Below are positions 7,945-16,629 of a DNA stretch of 64,000 nt, piece after piece. The translations under genes were made by a program, and so were the position numbers. How positions within the stretch are numbered: the stretch's first letter is position 1; the number at the start of each line of letters is the position of its first letter. The stretch covers positions 1 through 64,000 of the forward strand of contig NZ_JACXGQ010000001.1 of assembly GCF_022096995.1 (NCBI RefSeq), read 5' to 3'. The notes beneath the pieces were generated by a model. It was not told the origin of the DNA. It ran no database searches and was given only the letters and a program-made list of their open reading frames with translations. The DNA is from Yoonia sp. I 8.24 (lineage in GTDB: Bacteria > Pseudomonadota > Alphaproteobacteria > Rhodobacterales > Rhodobacteraceae).

Positions 7945-9540
7945 GTGACTGGCCTGATTAAAAAAGCGATGGGGTTGATGCGTCCAGGTGTAAAGCAGGG
8001 GGCAGCTGTGCCGTCTCGCACGACGGCGCGTTATCTGCGGGACACCAAAAGCGGCGCCATTGCATCGCGTGCAGCACCTCTGACGAATAGCCGGGATGAT
8101 ATCCGCCGGGCTTGGTCACGCAGCGCAGGTCTGGCGATGGATCTCATTCAAAACTCAGGCCGCTTGAAGGGGGCCTGTGACCAAGTGATTGCAGATACGG
8201 TGGGGGTTGGGCTGACATTGACGCCTGACCCTGACCTAACGGGCCTTGGGTATTCCGAAGAAGAAAAAGCGGAATTTATTCGCCTGCTGAAACGGCGCTG
8301 GAAACCGTTTTGGAACGACAAAAAAGAATGCGACCTGCGCGGTAAGCTGACGGGACCGCAGATGGTTGATGTTGGTTTGCGTTGGGATATAGCGTTTGGC
8401 GAAGTTACGGGTGTTTTTGATTTCTTTGGTGATGCAGATCGCGCGCACTACGGGATTTCGACGGGGACAAAGCTGTGCTTGGTGCCACCGCAAAAATTGG
8501 TGCAGGACACCAATACATTTGATGGCATGTTTCAGGGAGTGGGCCATGACGCCAAGGGCCGCCCTATGTCATATCGGTTTGACACCAGTTCGAACGGTCG
8601 ATGTGTCAAACGTGATTATGCGGCTTTTGATGCAGATGGACTGCCACTAGTCATGCATATCTTTGACCCGATGGATGCGACTGATGTACGTGGGATATCG
8701 AAGCTGGCACCAGCGTTTCGTAAACACATTCAAGCCGAAATGCTCGATGATGCGACATTGCAAATGGCGCTGTTGCAAACGGTCTTTGCGATCACACTAA
8801 CGTCAGAGACGCCAAGCGCGGATGCTTATGAGGCGCTTGAAGTGCTGAAAGAGCAGGGCGGTGACGGTGTTGAATACGGCAAAGAGTATTTGGGTTACCT
8901 TGCTGGCAGCTTAGATGCGGCGGCTGAGAGCCGGATTTCGGTCGGTGCGGATCCGCAAGTGTCACATTTGGGGCCGGGGCAAAAGCTTGGTTTGGAAACG
9001 GCAAACGTGCCGGGCAAAGATTTCTTGCCGTTCTCGAACAGTCTGGCGCGGGACATGGCCCGCACGATTGGCTGTTCTTACGGCGGCCTGACGATGGATT
9101 ACACGGATGCAAGCTATGCCAGTGTGCGCATGGAAACATCATCGTTGTGGCCCGTTGTGACGCGTCGTCGCGAACGTGTGGCCGCACCGATGTGCCAGAT
9201 GGTTTATGAAAGCTGGTTGGATGAGGAAATCGGCGAAGGCCGTATTCCATTCAAAGGCGGGTATCGTGCATTCCGCGCGAACCGGGCGCGGGTTTGCATG
9301 GCAGGGTGGCAAGGTCCACCAAAGCCAACGGCTGATGATCTGAAATCTGCAAAGGCATCGACTGAGCGCATGCGCAATGGCACAAGTTCCGTGTCAATTG
9401 AGACGGGTGATCTCGGGATTGATGCTGACGCTCTGTTTGAAGAGCGTGAGCGCGCCCATAGGCGTTATCTCGATGCTGGCATGCAATCGCCATATGCGCC
9501 GAAAGGCGCGTCAACAGCCCCAGTCGGGAGCGCGACATGA
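7945..9540 (+). CDS. Phage portal protein, lambda family
   Basis: 531 residues from the GTG at 7945; a GTG at 7927 overlapping the terminase gene would add six residues. The portal forms the dodecameric DNA channel at the capsid vertex and nucleates assembly. Family hallmarks are the N-terminal region SRDDIRRAWSRSAGLAMDLI followed by an ACDQVIADTVGVGL segment (about residues 60-90), and the later motif GCSYGGLTMDYTDASYASVR (about 373-392), which is close to the strongly conserved PF05136 signature. The order terminase, portal, gpW, protease matches lambda-type head modules. Confidence 0.93.
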   Translation: MTGLIKKAMGLMRPGVKQGAAVPSRTTARYLRDTKSGAIASRAAPLTNSRDDIRRAWSRSAGLAMDLIQNSGRLKGACDQVIADTVGVGLTLTPDPDLTGLGYSEEEKAEFIRLLKRRWKPFWNDKKECDLRGKLTGPQMVDVGLRWDIAFGEVTGVFDFFGDADRAHYGISTGTKLCLVPPQKLVQDTNTFDGMFQGVGHDAKGRPMSYRFDTSSNGRCVKRDYAAFDADGLPLVMHIFDPMDATDVRGISKLAPAFRKHIQAEMLDDATLQMALLQTVFAITLTSETPSADAYEALEVLKEQGGDGVEYGKEYLGYLAGSLDAAAESRISVGADPQVSHLGPGQKLGLETANVPGKDFLPFSNSLARDMARTIGCSYGGLTMDYTDASYASVRMETSSLWPVVTRRRERVAAPMCQMVYESWLDEEIGEGRIPFKGGYRAFRANRARVCMAGWQGPPKPTADDLKSAKASTERMRNGTSSVSIETGDLGIDADALFEERERAHRRYLDAGMQSPYAPKGASTAPVGSAT

Positions 9541-9806
9541 CTATAACAGGTACAGTCAAAATTGGGTCTGACCTGATTGATATCGCGAAGCCATGTGATG
9601 TGGTGTCGGCGTTAAAGAAAATGCAGTTGAAGCTCGCTGTCGGCGGTGTGCGCGAAACCGTGCGGATTGATGGTGAAGAAGTCTCGTTCATGCAGGCAAA
9701 TGACAGTCGGTTGGCGTCATTGATTGCGCATTATGAAAGCGCATGCGCGCGGTCGGGTGATGGTAAGAAGCGGACCCGATTTGCGAAGCGATTTCGCTAC
9801 ACCTAA
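9537..9806 (+). CDS. gpW-like head-tail joining protein
   Basis: 89 residues, overlapping the portal stop by ATGA. Small size, position beside the portal gene and a basic C-terminus (KKRTRFAKRFRYT) match the gpW family, which binds the portal after packaging and prepares it for tail attachment. The DVVSALKKMQLKLAVGG segment fits the expected helix and turn. The exact family is not certain because the protein is short. Confidence 0.65.
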   Translation: MTITGTVKIGSDLIDIAKPCDVVSALKKMQLKLAVGGVRETVRIDGEEVSFMQANDSRLASLIAHYESACARSGDGKKRTRFAKRFRYT

Positions 9807-9822
9807 ACCTTAGGAGAAAGAC

Positions 9823-10878
9823 ATGACCATTCTCGTGGATGGCGAACTCGTGTTGTACGGGTTCGTTGGTGAGAGCTATTGGGGTGACGGTTTCACAGCC
9901 TCCGAAGTGCTCGACGCCTTGGCTGAAGTTGGCCGCGACGCAGATATCACGGTGCGGATTAACTCGGGCGGTGGTTACACCGATGATGGCATCGCAATCT
10001 ATAATGCGCTGCTGGCGCACAAAGGCGATGTTGCCGTTGTCGTGGATGCGATGGCCGCTTCTGCGGCGTCTGTGATTGCAATGGCGGGCGACAGTATCAC
10101 GATGCGCGCAGGCGCGTTGATGATGATCCATGATCCTGCTGGCAGCACTTGGGGCAATGCTGAAAGCCATGCCAAATCCGTAGCGCAGCTGAACAAGCTC
10201 GCGGATTTGATGGCTGGCATTTACGCCGATCAATCTGGCGAAGATGCTGCAGATATCCGCACCGATATGAAAGCAGAGATTTGGCTGACCGGCGATGAGG
10301 CCGTGTCGCGCGGGTTCGCAACTGAAACCGAAGGTGGCCAATCCAAGTCGGTCGCCGCGTTTGACTACCGCGTTTATGACAACGCCCCTCAAAAACTCGT
10401 GGCGATGGCAAAGAAGGAAAACTGGTCCTTCAAAACCGAAGCGCGCAAAGCGGCATCCGCTGCATCACCCCCAGCCAAGGTAAAGGAGACACCCACCATG
10501 GCAACACAACCCGCACCAGCGGATCCGAATGCGTCTGCACAATCATCTGCACCGCTTTCTGCTGCTGACGTGAAGGCTCGCATTAAGGCGATCACCGAAG
10601 ACGATGCAGCACAGGGCTGTGAAGGTCTTGCAAAGCACTTGGCTTTTGACACCGACCTTCCTGTTGACGAAGCCCTTGCGGCTTTGAAAGCGTCGGCGTC
10701 CGATGCGCCAGCACCATCTGGCGATGAGCCTGTCGATCCGAAAGGCTATCAAGCGCGCCGGTCGGCAGCAGCTGATTTGGCGCAACCCGGTGGAGGTGCG
10801 CCAGCGCCCAAGAAAACCGCCGCAACCATTGACACCAGCGGTATCTATGCTGGCCGTCGCGCACAAAAAGGGGTGTAA
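9823..10878 (+). CDS. Head maturation protease, ClpP-related (S14/S49-type)
   Basis: 351 residues preceded by a strong AGGAG site. Residues 1-180 form a ClpP-like fold: INSGGG near 47-51, the nucleophile in the MAAS segment (Ser80), and the catalytic His in MMIHDPAG (His103). The protease cleaves scaffold and capsid proteins during head maturation. Residues after about 200 are Ala/Pro-rich and carry an internal in-frame start for a separate scaffold-like product (see 10498). This fused layout is the same arrangement as lambda C and Nu3. No lesion is visible. Confidence 0.9.
   Translation: MTILVDGELVLYGFVGESYWGDGFTASEVLDALAEVGRDADITVRINSGGGYTDDGIAIYNALLAHKGDVAVVVDAMAASAASVIAMAGDSITMRAGALMMIHDPAGSTWGNAESHAKSVAQLNKLADLMAGIYADQSGEDAADIRTDMKAEIWLTGDEAVSRGFATETEGGQSKSVAAFDYRVYDNAPQKLVAMAKKENWSFKTEARKAASAASPPAKVKETPTMATQPAPADPNASAQSSAPLSAADVKARIKAITEDDAAQGCEGLAKHLAFDTDLPVDEALAALKASASDAPAPSGDEPVDPKGYQARRSAAADLAQPGGGAPAPKKTAATIDTSGIYAGRRAQKGV
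10498..10878 (+). CDS. Nested in-frame scaffold protein (Nu3-like) from internal start
   Basis: The ATG at codon 226 of the protease gene is preceded by AAAGGAG at 10482-10488, nine bases upstream, a ribosome site as strong as that of the gene itself. It would give a 126-residue Ala/Pro/Asp-rich product (MATQPAPADPN start) sharing the protease C-terminus. In lambda, the scaffold Nu3 is made this way inside gene C. Scaffolds of this class are helical, low in complexity and transient, which matches the composition here. Expression of the product is inferred. Confidence 0.6.
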   Translation: MATQPAPADPNASAQSSAPLSAADVKARIKAITEDDAAQGCEGLAKHLAFDTDLPVDEALAALKASASDAPAPSGDEPVDPKGYQARRSAAADLAQPGGGAPAPKKTAATIDTSGIYAGRRAQKGV

Positions 10879-10881
10879 GAC

Positions 10882-11265
10882 ATGACGATTTCTACAATGG
10901 GCAAGCGCAATCTTGCGTTCTTACTATCGCCGTTGGCAGGGAATATCTCTCTATCTGAGGCTGTTATTCCAGCTGGTACTGGCAAGGTCGAAGCGGGCAC
11001 TGTCTTGGGCGAACTGACAGCCGCACCGGGTTCTTTTGCACCATCACCCTATGCCGAAGTCGCTGGCATTGAGGGTGCCGAAACGGCGAAGGCCGTTCTC
11101 GGATATGCAGTCGATGCGACTGACGTTGATGTACGGGTCACGATTGTTGACCGGCTTGCCGAAGTCAAATTGCCGATGCTGACGTTTGAGGCGTCAGTTG
11201 ATGATGAAACCAAAATCGCTGCCAAAGTTGCTCAGCTCGACGCTGTCAACATTCGCGCGCGCTAA
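10882..11265 (+). CDS. Head decoration protein D
   Basis: 127 residues. It belongs to the decoration protein family (lambda gpD/HDPD) that forms trimers on the expanded capsid and stabilises it against DNA pressure. Supporting features are size, position directly before the E-type capsid gene, the N-terminal beta-rich segment with AGTVLGELT (about 39-47) and the AKAVLGYAVDAT segment, which are typical of the family. It follows the protease gene by three bases and precedes the capsid gene by 13. Confidence 0.85.
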   Translation: MTISTMGKRNLAFLLSPLAGNISLSEAVIPAGTGKVEAGTVLGELTAAPGSFAPSPYAEVAGIEGAETAKAVLGYAVDATDVDVRVTIVDRLAEVKLPMLTFEASVDDETKIAAKVAQLDAVNIRAR

Positions 11266-11278
11266 GGGAACCAAAACT

Positions 11279-12271
11279 ATGTGGGAAGAATTTTCCGTTA
11301 TTGCGCTGACAGCAGCGCTGAACAATCAACCTTTTGTGCCCGGTCAAGTTGGCGCGACTGGCATCTTTGATGAAGAAGGTGTGTCGACGACCACCATTAA
11401 GATCGAAGAAAACAACGGCACCTTGGCGATCATTGAGCCAACGGCGCGCGGTGGTCCGGGGCAAACTTCTGACGATGATACGCGTCGCTTGATCCCGTTT
11501 GAAATTGACCATTTTGAGATCAATGACGCTGTGATGGCAGACGAAGTCCAAGGCGTACGCATGTTTGGCGAAACGGATCAGCTGGAAACAGTGCAAAACC
11601 GTATCGATAGCAAGCAGGTGAAGCACGCGCGCAGCTTTGATACGACGCTTGAACACCAGCGTGTGGGTGCGATCAAAGGGGTTGTTGTGTCAGGTCAGGG
11701 GCGCGTTTTACACGATCTTTATGACCGCTTCGGCTTGGCGGTTCCTGCGCCGATTGTCATGGGTTTGGGCAGCGCTGTGTCTGGGATCGCGACGAAGATC
11801 AAAGAAGATATTGTCTACTCTATCGAAGATGATCTCGACGAAGCTTACAGCGGCATCCATGCGATGTGTGGGCGCGAATATCACGCCGCACTTTGGGATC
11901 AAGCTGAGGTGCGTGAAACCTTCCTTGCTGACAACCAAGGCTACCAGCTGCGCGATGGTGCGCCTGACGTGTTCCGCGTTGGTGGTGTGACATGGGAGCG
12001 CTACCGCACCGGGCGTCGCGCCAAGGCTGCTAATAGCGATGTATCCTTCATCGCAGACAATGAAGCGCGTGTGTTCCCGGTCGGCGTGCCCGATCTGTTT
12101 ATCACACGGTTTGCACCTGCGGATCTTGAAGAAACTGTCAACACCATTGGCCTGCCGCGCTATGCCAACCAATATCCGATGGCAAACGGCAAAGGGCGTC
12201 ATTTGGATGCGCAGATGAATGCGATTTCTCTGTGCACACGTCCGGGCGCGCTGCGCAAGTTGACGATTTAA
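11279..12271 (+). CDS. Major capsid protein E
   Basis: 330 residues from the ATG at 11279 (MWEEFSVIALTAALN), just after an AAGGGAA site; longer in-frame starts would run into the decoration gene. It matches lambda-type capsid protein E in size (341 in lambda) and pattern: an N-terminal domain with the conserved ARGGPG stretch, the central DTTLEHQRVGAIKG segment and the C-terminal R-Y-NQYP type ending before the terminator. It forms the HK97-fold shell with decoration protein D. A hairpin terminator follows about 33 bases after the stop, separating head from neck genes. Confidence 0.9.
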   Translation: MWEEFSVIALTAALNNQPFVPGQVGATGIFDEEGVSTTTIKIEENNGTLAIIEPTARGGPGQTSDDDTRRLIPFEIDHFEINDAVMADEVQGVRMFGETDQLETVQNRIDSKQVKHARSFDTTLEHQRVGAIKGVVVSGQGRVLHDLYDRFGLAVPAPIVMGLGSAVSGIATKIKEDIVYSIEDDLDEAYSGIHAMCGREYHAALWDQAEVRETFLADNQGYQLRDGAPDVFRVGGVTWERYRTGRRAKAANSDVSFIADNEARVFPVGVPDLFITRFAPADLEETVNTIGLPRYANQYPMANGKGRHLDAQMNAISLCTRPGALRKLTI

Positions 12272-12304
12272 GCGATCACAATTCAACACATCAATCAAAC
12301 AAAG

Positions 12305-12330
12305 GCCCGGTGCGGATGCGCCGGGCTTTT
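12305..12330 (+). terminator. Rho-independent terminator after the capsid gene
   Basis: The left arm GCCCGGTGC and right arm GCGCCGGGC pair over nine positions (one G-T) around a four-base GGAT loop, followed by TTTT. It sits 33 bases after the capsid stop and would reduce expression of downstream genes relative to the abundant capsid. Confidence 0.8.
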
Positions 12331-12386
12331 GGCTGCATTCTTATGCGGAGCACCGCATTGGCATTCAGCCAGTACAGGAGAAGATC

Positions 12387-12743
12387 ATGGCGACTACGAA
12401 GAAAAAATGGGTGTCGTTCACCGGCAATTCAATCATTCCCGCCGCGATGGCTGGGGAAGATAAAGACGTCAAGGTGCGGGCCGGTGAGCCGGTTCAGGTG
12501 CCTGCGTTTTATGCTGATAGCGTTGTGCAGGACCGGATTGCCGTATTCTGCGATGCACCCAAGAAGAAGGCGGCTCCCAAGAAGACTGACGCCAAAGATA
12601 CCGCACAGCAATTGGTTGATGCGCAAGCGGCTGTCGACCAAGCGCAAGTGGTGCTGGACGCTGCTGACGGTGACGAAGCCGTCACAGCGGCCCAAGCCAC
12701 GCTTGATGCTGCACAGGCTGCTTTGAAGGCACTGCAAGCCTAA
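12387..12743 (+). CDS. Small phage protein with Ala-rich helical C-terminus (head-neck region)
   Basis: 118 residues, beginning MATTKKKWVSFTGNS after an AGGAGAAGATC site. Residues 1-55 resemble a small beta domain; residues 55-118 form an Ala/Asp/Gln-rich heptad-like helix with AQAAVDQAQ and ATLDAAQAALK repeats. The family is not recognised. Its place between capsid and head-tail connector genes suggests a connector or capsid-associated role. The stop overlaps the next start (TAATGG). Confidence 0.6.
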   Translation: MATTKKKWVSFTGNSIIPAAMAGEDKDVKVRAGEPVQVPAFYADSVVQDRIAVFCDAPKKKAAPKKTDAKDTAQQLVDAQAAVDQAQVVLDAADGDEAVTAAQATLDAAQAALKALQA

Positions 12744-13111
12744 TGGATCGCTCGTTGCGCGCCGAACTGATGGATGAGGTGGATGATGTCTGGTCGGAAA
12801 CGATCAGGCATCTTCCGCTTGTCGCGGGCTTACAAGATCAAGCGCGCGGCGTGAGCGAATTCGGCGCGGTCATTCGCACTGGTGATCGCGGCTCTGAGGG
12901 CATGGGATTCGGTCGAGGCCGGAGTGAGCGAACTTCAATCGCGGCGGCTGGTGGGCATTTGCGGATCGACCGAATTGCGAACCCTGATGTGATCATACGC
13001 AAGGGTGACAAGGTCGTTGCGTTAGATCGCGGCGGCACACCCGCATTTGAAATCTTATCTGTTGATGATCGTTCGCATCTGCGTTTGATCTGCGAGCTAG
13101 GAGATGCTTGA
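12743..13111 (+). CDS. Head-tail joining protein (gpFII-like, tentative)
   Basis: 122 residues. Position (after the capsid and before the tail genes) and size match the lambda FII type head-tail attachment protein. The sequence is compact and beta-rich, with a Gly/Arg loop near 45-65 (GDRGSEGMGFGRGRSERTS) and a C-terminal half ending in LRLICELGDA. It overlaps both neighbours by one base (TAATG before, TGATG after), so it is translated as part of a tight neck module. The family call is tentative. Confidence 0.55.
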   Translation: MDRSLRAELMDEVDDVWSETIRHLPLVAGLQDQARGVSEFGAVIRTGDRGSEGMGFGRGRSERTSIAAAGGHLRIDRIANPDVIIRKGDKVVALDRGGTPAFEILSVDDRSHLRLICELGDA

Positions 13112-13884
13112 TGTCTTTGACCATGATGGCTTTGCGGATTGCTGCTGTTGAGGCTTTGAAGCTGGGTGGCACGCTTGTTGGCACGAACGTGCTAGACAGT
13201 CAGATTTCTGCGATTGATCAGACTGCTGATGGTGATTTGCAAACGGATCAACAGCGCCCATTCATTGCGGTCTATTCGGACACAAGCAAGGCGTCTGACT
13301 TGGGCAATACGGGGCTGCGCACGAACGGGCAGATTGAATTGACGTTCAACTGCGGTGTGTCTCTGACGATGGGGCAGACAAACAAAGAGACGGGCGTCAC
13401 TGAAATCATTGAAGGATTGCCGTCAACGGATGCGCAATTTGAAGCGATCTTAGACGTAGTCGGCTGTCAGATTTGTCGGGTACTCACTGACCCGAGTAAC
13501 CCTTGGTCGCAGGTCTTTGGTGATCTTTGCACGCTGGTGTCAAAAGCGCAGGTGCGCTCTAGCAGCGCTGCGGATGGTGTGCGTCTTGCGTGTGGACAGA
13601 TTAAGTTGACGGTTGAAGCTTATGCGGATCCGCCACTTGGTCAGGTGTTCGCGCCGGATAGCCATTGGCTGAAGTTTTTAGCGTTAATGGCGCAAAATGG
13701 CGTCGCACAAGCGGGGCTGTTTGAGCTGATGCTGGGGCAGGCGAATACCTCGACAGACCAGAGCTATGAGGCCCTGACGGGTATGACGACGCGTGATGCG
13801 CGTTCTTTGGCGCTTTACGCGATGGATGGCGTGCCTGCTGGGGTAGTTGTTGCATCACCGATATCTGTTGAGGATCGCGGTTAA
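13111..13884 (+). CDS. Phage tail/neck protein of unknown family (possible tail terminator)
   Basis: 257 residues from the ATG at 13111 that overlaps the previous stop. No family is recognised with confidence. It is mostly alpha/beta, without signal or membrane segments. Position between the head-tail joiner and the baseplate spike is that of the tail completion or terminator genes in related myoviruses. Its stop overlaps the next ATG by one base. Confidence 0.6.
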   Translation: MSLTMMALRIAAVEALKLGGTLVGTNVLDSQISAIDQTADGDLQTDQQRPFIAVYSDTSKASDLGNTGLRTNGQIELTFNCGVSLTMGQTNKETGVTEIIEGLPSTDAQFEAILDVVGCQICRVLTDPSNPWSQVFGDLCTLVSKAQVRSSSAADGVRLACGQIKLTVEAYADPPLGQVFAPDSHWLKFLALMAQNGVAQAGLFELMLGQANTSTDQSYEALTGMTTRDARSLALYAMDGVPAGVVVASPISVEDRG

Positions 13885-14426
13885 TGGGACTGGCTGAGGA
13901 ATTTGATAATCTCCGCCGACGCGTGTCTGAGTTGGAGCGCCGCGTGGGATCACAAGGGCGCACGGGTGTTGTGACGCAAGTTGATGCGTCTAATGGTCTG
14001 GCGCGTGTTCAACTCTCAGATGGCGACACGGCGATGCTAACGGGATGGATCCCGTGGGCTGAAGCTGCGGCGGGTGCAAATAAGACGCATAACCCGCCGT
14101 CTGTGGGGCAACAGGTCAAGATCACCTCTGAAAGCGGCGATCTGCATGATGCGATTATTCAGGGCAGTTTGAATTCTGATGCAAATGGCCGGCCATCTGC
14201 GGCGGGTGATGAATTTGTGCTGCTGTCTGTTGGCTCCGCATCGATCAAGGCTGTCGGCGGTGGATCTTCAATCGTGTTTTCGGTTGGTGGCTACTCTCTG
14301 ACGCTATCGGCGTCCGGGGCCGTGAACAGCGGTGGGGCCTTGTCCCACAATGGAAAGAACATCGGTGACACGCATACCCACAAGGGGATCAGCGCCGGGC
14401 CGGACAATACTGGAACACCAAATTAA
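13884..14426 (+). CDS. Baseplate assembly protein V (membrane-piercing spike)
   Basis: 180 residues. The N-terminus has a short coiled coil (LRRRVSELERRVG, about 10-22), followed by an OB-like domain (GRTGVVTQVDASNGLARVQL) and a C-terminal beta-helix of alternating small residues. Near the C-terminus the DTHTHKG segment supplies the HxH pair that in P2 gpV-type spikes binds an iron ion at the needle tip. It would form the trimeric spike under the tail tube that pierces the outer membrane. The gene opens the baseplate module. Confidence 0.9.
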   Translation: MGLAEEFDNLRRRVSELERRVGSQGRTGVVTQVDASNGLARVQLSDGDTAMLTGWIPWAEAAAGANKTHNPPSVGQQVKITSESGDLHDAIIQGSLNSDANGRPSAAGDEFVLLSVGSASIKAVGGGSSIVFSVGGYSLTLSASGAVNSGGALSHNGKNIGDTHTHKGISAGPDNTGTPN

Positions 14427-14437
14427 AGGAGGCCAGC

Positions 14438-14647
14438 ATGGCCAAGGAACTTGTTGAATACGACGTCACGCACACGCGCTTTATCGGCGGTCAGCACCGG
14501 GTTGCAGGCGAAGTGGTGCGCATGACACAGGCACAAGCGAAATACTACCTCGCGCCCAACGGCGAAGGGCTGGCCGTCAAAGCATTGGAAACCAAAACCG
14601 TTTCAAAGAAAACGAACGACAAGCCAGCTAAAGCCGATCAGGGCTGA
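14438..14647 (+). CDS. Small phage protein of unknown function
   Basis: 69 residues, preceded by AAAGGAGG with good spacing. Residues 1-50 are a plausible small beta domain (YDVTHTRFIGG, GEVVRMTQAQAKYYL), and residues 50-69 form a Lys-rich tail. It resembles the N-terminal part of the protein at 12387 in having a short beta domain and a charged tail, but no family is recognised. It sits between spike and gp25-like baseplate genes. Confidence 0.55.
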   Translation: MAKELVEYDVTHTRFIGGQHRVAGEVVRMTQAQAKYYLAPNGEGLAVKALETKTVSKKTNDKPAKADQG

Positions 14648-14653
14648 TCTGTC

Positions 14654-15043
14654 GTGGATCTTAATCACCACACTGGTGCTGTGATTTCTGGTTGGTCACA
14701 TGTCGTGCAAAGTATTGAAACCATTTTGGCGACCCGCGTGAACACGCGCGTGTTCATGCGTCAATTTGGGTCTGATGTGCCTGCGATGGTAGATATGCCG
14801 ATGAACGACGCCAACATCATGGCGCTCTATGTGTCGGTGGCTGAGGCAATTGATACCTGGGAGCCCCGATTTGCGCTGACTGATGTAACGATATCGGCTG
14901 ACGCTGATGGCGTGTTGACGTTGAACCTAACCGGCAATCACCTGCCCAACGCACATCTTGGCGATGCAACCATCGTTGATGACGGAACACAGGTCGTTCG
15001 TGTGCAAACCACCGGCGTAGATAATTGGAGCCTTACAGCATGA
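14654..15043 (+). CDS. Baseplate protein W (gp25-like wedge/sheath initiator)
   Basis: 129 residues from a GTG start at 14654. It matches the GPW/gp25 family: conserved I-x-x-IL-T-x-x-GxR-type segment (IETILATRVNTRVFMRQFGSD, split here around residues 22-42), the P-M-ND region, an ALTD-V segment and a beta-hairpin end. gp25-like proteins join the baseplate to the sheath and start sheath polymerisation. The stop overlaps the next start by ATGA. Confidence 0.88.
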   Translation: MDLNHHTGAVISGWSHVVQSIETILATRVNTRVFMRQFGSDVPAMVDMPMNDANIMALYVSVAEAIDTWEPRFALTDVTISADADGVLTLNLTGNHLPNAHLGDATIVDDGTQVVRVQTTGVDNWSLTA

Positions 15044-15996
15044 GCCGATTTGCGGATCTTGATCTATCAGCTTTGCCGGACCTGTCGTCGGTTGGCGTCT
15101 TAGACTTTGACGCGATCCTAGAGGCGCGGCTTGTCGAGTTGGAAGCCCAGCTTGCCGAAGTCATGAGCGCAACCGAGGTCTCTGAGGTTATGGGGTTGGC
15201 GCGCAATATTGCGGCAAGCCCAACGCGCTATCTCAATGAGGCGGCGGCGGCGCGCGAACTTTACATGTCGAACCAGATCAATGTCGCGATCCGTTCTGTG
15301 TTCTTATCGACGGCACGCGGGTCTGACCTTGATCAAATCGGCGCGAACCGGGGTGTTGTGCGCAAGAGTGTCGATGAGAGCGACCCTGATAACATTGTTC
15401 TTGAGGATGATGAGACGTTTCGGGCGCGGATCCAGCTTGTGATGGAATCCTATTCGCCGCATGGCACGCAAGGGTCTTATGTCTATTGGGCGCTGGATGC
15501 TGACGACCGGGTTTTGGACGTCGTGGTTTACGGGCCGAATGATGCTGTTGTGCCTGCTATTTTGCCTGCACAGCCTAAAATGGTTGTCTTGAACCGTGAG
15601 GGGGATGGCACTGCACCTGCAGAGTTGCTGGAAACGGTGTTTGGTCATTGCACGGCTGACACGCGTCGCCCGGTTGCAGATTTGCTTGAGGTGGTATCGG
15701 CGCAACCGATCCCATATGAAATCACGGCAACGCTTTACGTTGGCAGTGCCTCTTCGATTGACGGTGTTGCGGCCGCCGCCGAAGTGACAGCAGCCGCTTT
15801 TGTGGAAAGCCGCAGGACAATTGGGCGTAAGCTTTACCGCACGTCTCTGGCGGCCGCATTAAGTGTCGATGGTGTCGTGGATGTTGTGATTGCGTCACCT
15901 GCCGCTGACATCGATGTTGGCCCGTTTGAAGCGCCGCATTGTACCAATATTGCGTTGAGCGTTGAGGTGGTTGCTGGGGGCTGGCGGAATGTTTGA
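15040..15996 (+). CDS. Baseplate protein J
   Basis: 318 residues from the ATG at 15040, inside the ATGA overlap with the gp25-like gene. It matches P2 gpJ/Mu gp47 baseplate wedge proteins: ELYMSNQINVAIRSVFLSTA (about 72-91), the SDLDQIG segment, the ATLYVG beta region and the C-terminal VVDVVIASPAADI stretch. The protein builds the wedge arms that surround the spike and carry the fibres. It overlaps the gpI gene by eight bases. Confidence 0.9.
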   Translation: MSRFADLDLSALPDLSSVGVLDFDAILEARLVELEAQLAEVMSATEVSEVMGLARNIAASPTRYLNEAAAARELYMSNQINVAIRSVFLSTARGSDLDQIGANRGVVRKSVDESDPDNIVLEDDETFRARIQLVMESYSPHGTQGSYVYWALDADDRVLDVVVYGPNDAVVPAILPAQPKMVVLNREGDGTAPAELLETVFGHCTADTRRPVADLLEVVSAQPIPYEITATLYVGSASSIDGVAAAAEVTAAAFVESRRTIGRKLYRTSLAAALSVDGVVDVVIASPAADIDVGPFEAPHCTNIALSVEVVAGGWRNV

Positions 15997-16627
15997 TCGT
16001 GCAGACAGCTTGCTGCCAAAATCCGCCACTGATCTGGCGCGTGCGCTTGATGTGTTAGAAGAGCGGCTGTTTGCGCTGCCTGTTGAGATGATCACGAAAG
16101 ATGTTGATCAGGTTGCTCCAGAGCTATTGGAGCATTTGGCTTGGGAGTATTCCGTCGATAGCTGGGGGGCAGGGCTGTCGGAAGATCTTAAACGTCGGAT
16201 CGTGACTGTGTCCGAAGAGGTTCACCGGTATAAGGGGACGCCATACGGCATTCAGGTTGCTTTGGCGGTTTTTGGTTTTGAGGTCGAAATCCTAGAGTGG
16301 TTTGATCCTGACGGTAGCGGCGTTCGCGGCACCTTTAGCGTGAGTGTTTTTGTAACTGATCCGATTGACGTCGACAGTAATTTTGAATTCGGGCCTTCGC
16401 TTATTGAATCGGTCGGCAGCGTCTTAGCAACCGTCGCTCCAATCTCGCGCGGTTGGTCGCTGAACATCGGTTGGGCGGCGGGTGCTGCATGTTACGCGGG
16501 CGTGTTTCAAAACACGGCCATCTTGGCGAGCGCGTCAGCAGTCATTCCACCACCACCTGAAATCACTTTGTTGGCGGGACCTGTCTTGCTGCCGACAACA
16601 CACATCAATGTCGAAACAAGGATCTAG
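15989..16627 (+). CDS. Phage tail protein I (baseplate)
   Basis: 212 residues from the ATG at 15989, overlapping the J stop. It matches the P2 gpI family: SLLPKSATDLARALDVLEERL (roughly 4-24), then the conserved LLEHLAWEYSVDSW segment (about 45-58) and a KGTPYGIQVALAVFG helix (about 80-95). gpI works with J at the baseplate edge and links to the fibre gene product. The gene order W-J-I-fibre is exactly that of P2. Confidence 0.88.
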   Translation: MFDRADSLLPKSATDLARALDVLEERLFALPVEMITKDVDQVAPELLEHLAWEYSVDSWGAGLSEDLKRRIVTVSEEVHRYKGTPYGIQVALAVFGFEVEILEWFDPDGSGVRGTFSVSVFVTDPIDVDSNFEFGPSLIESVGSVLATVAPISRGWSLNIGWAAGAACYAGVFQNTAILASASAVIPPPPEITLLAGPVLLPTTHINVETRI

Positions 16628-16629
16628 TT

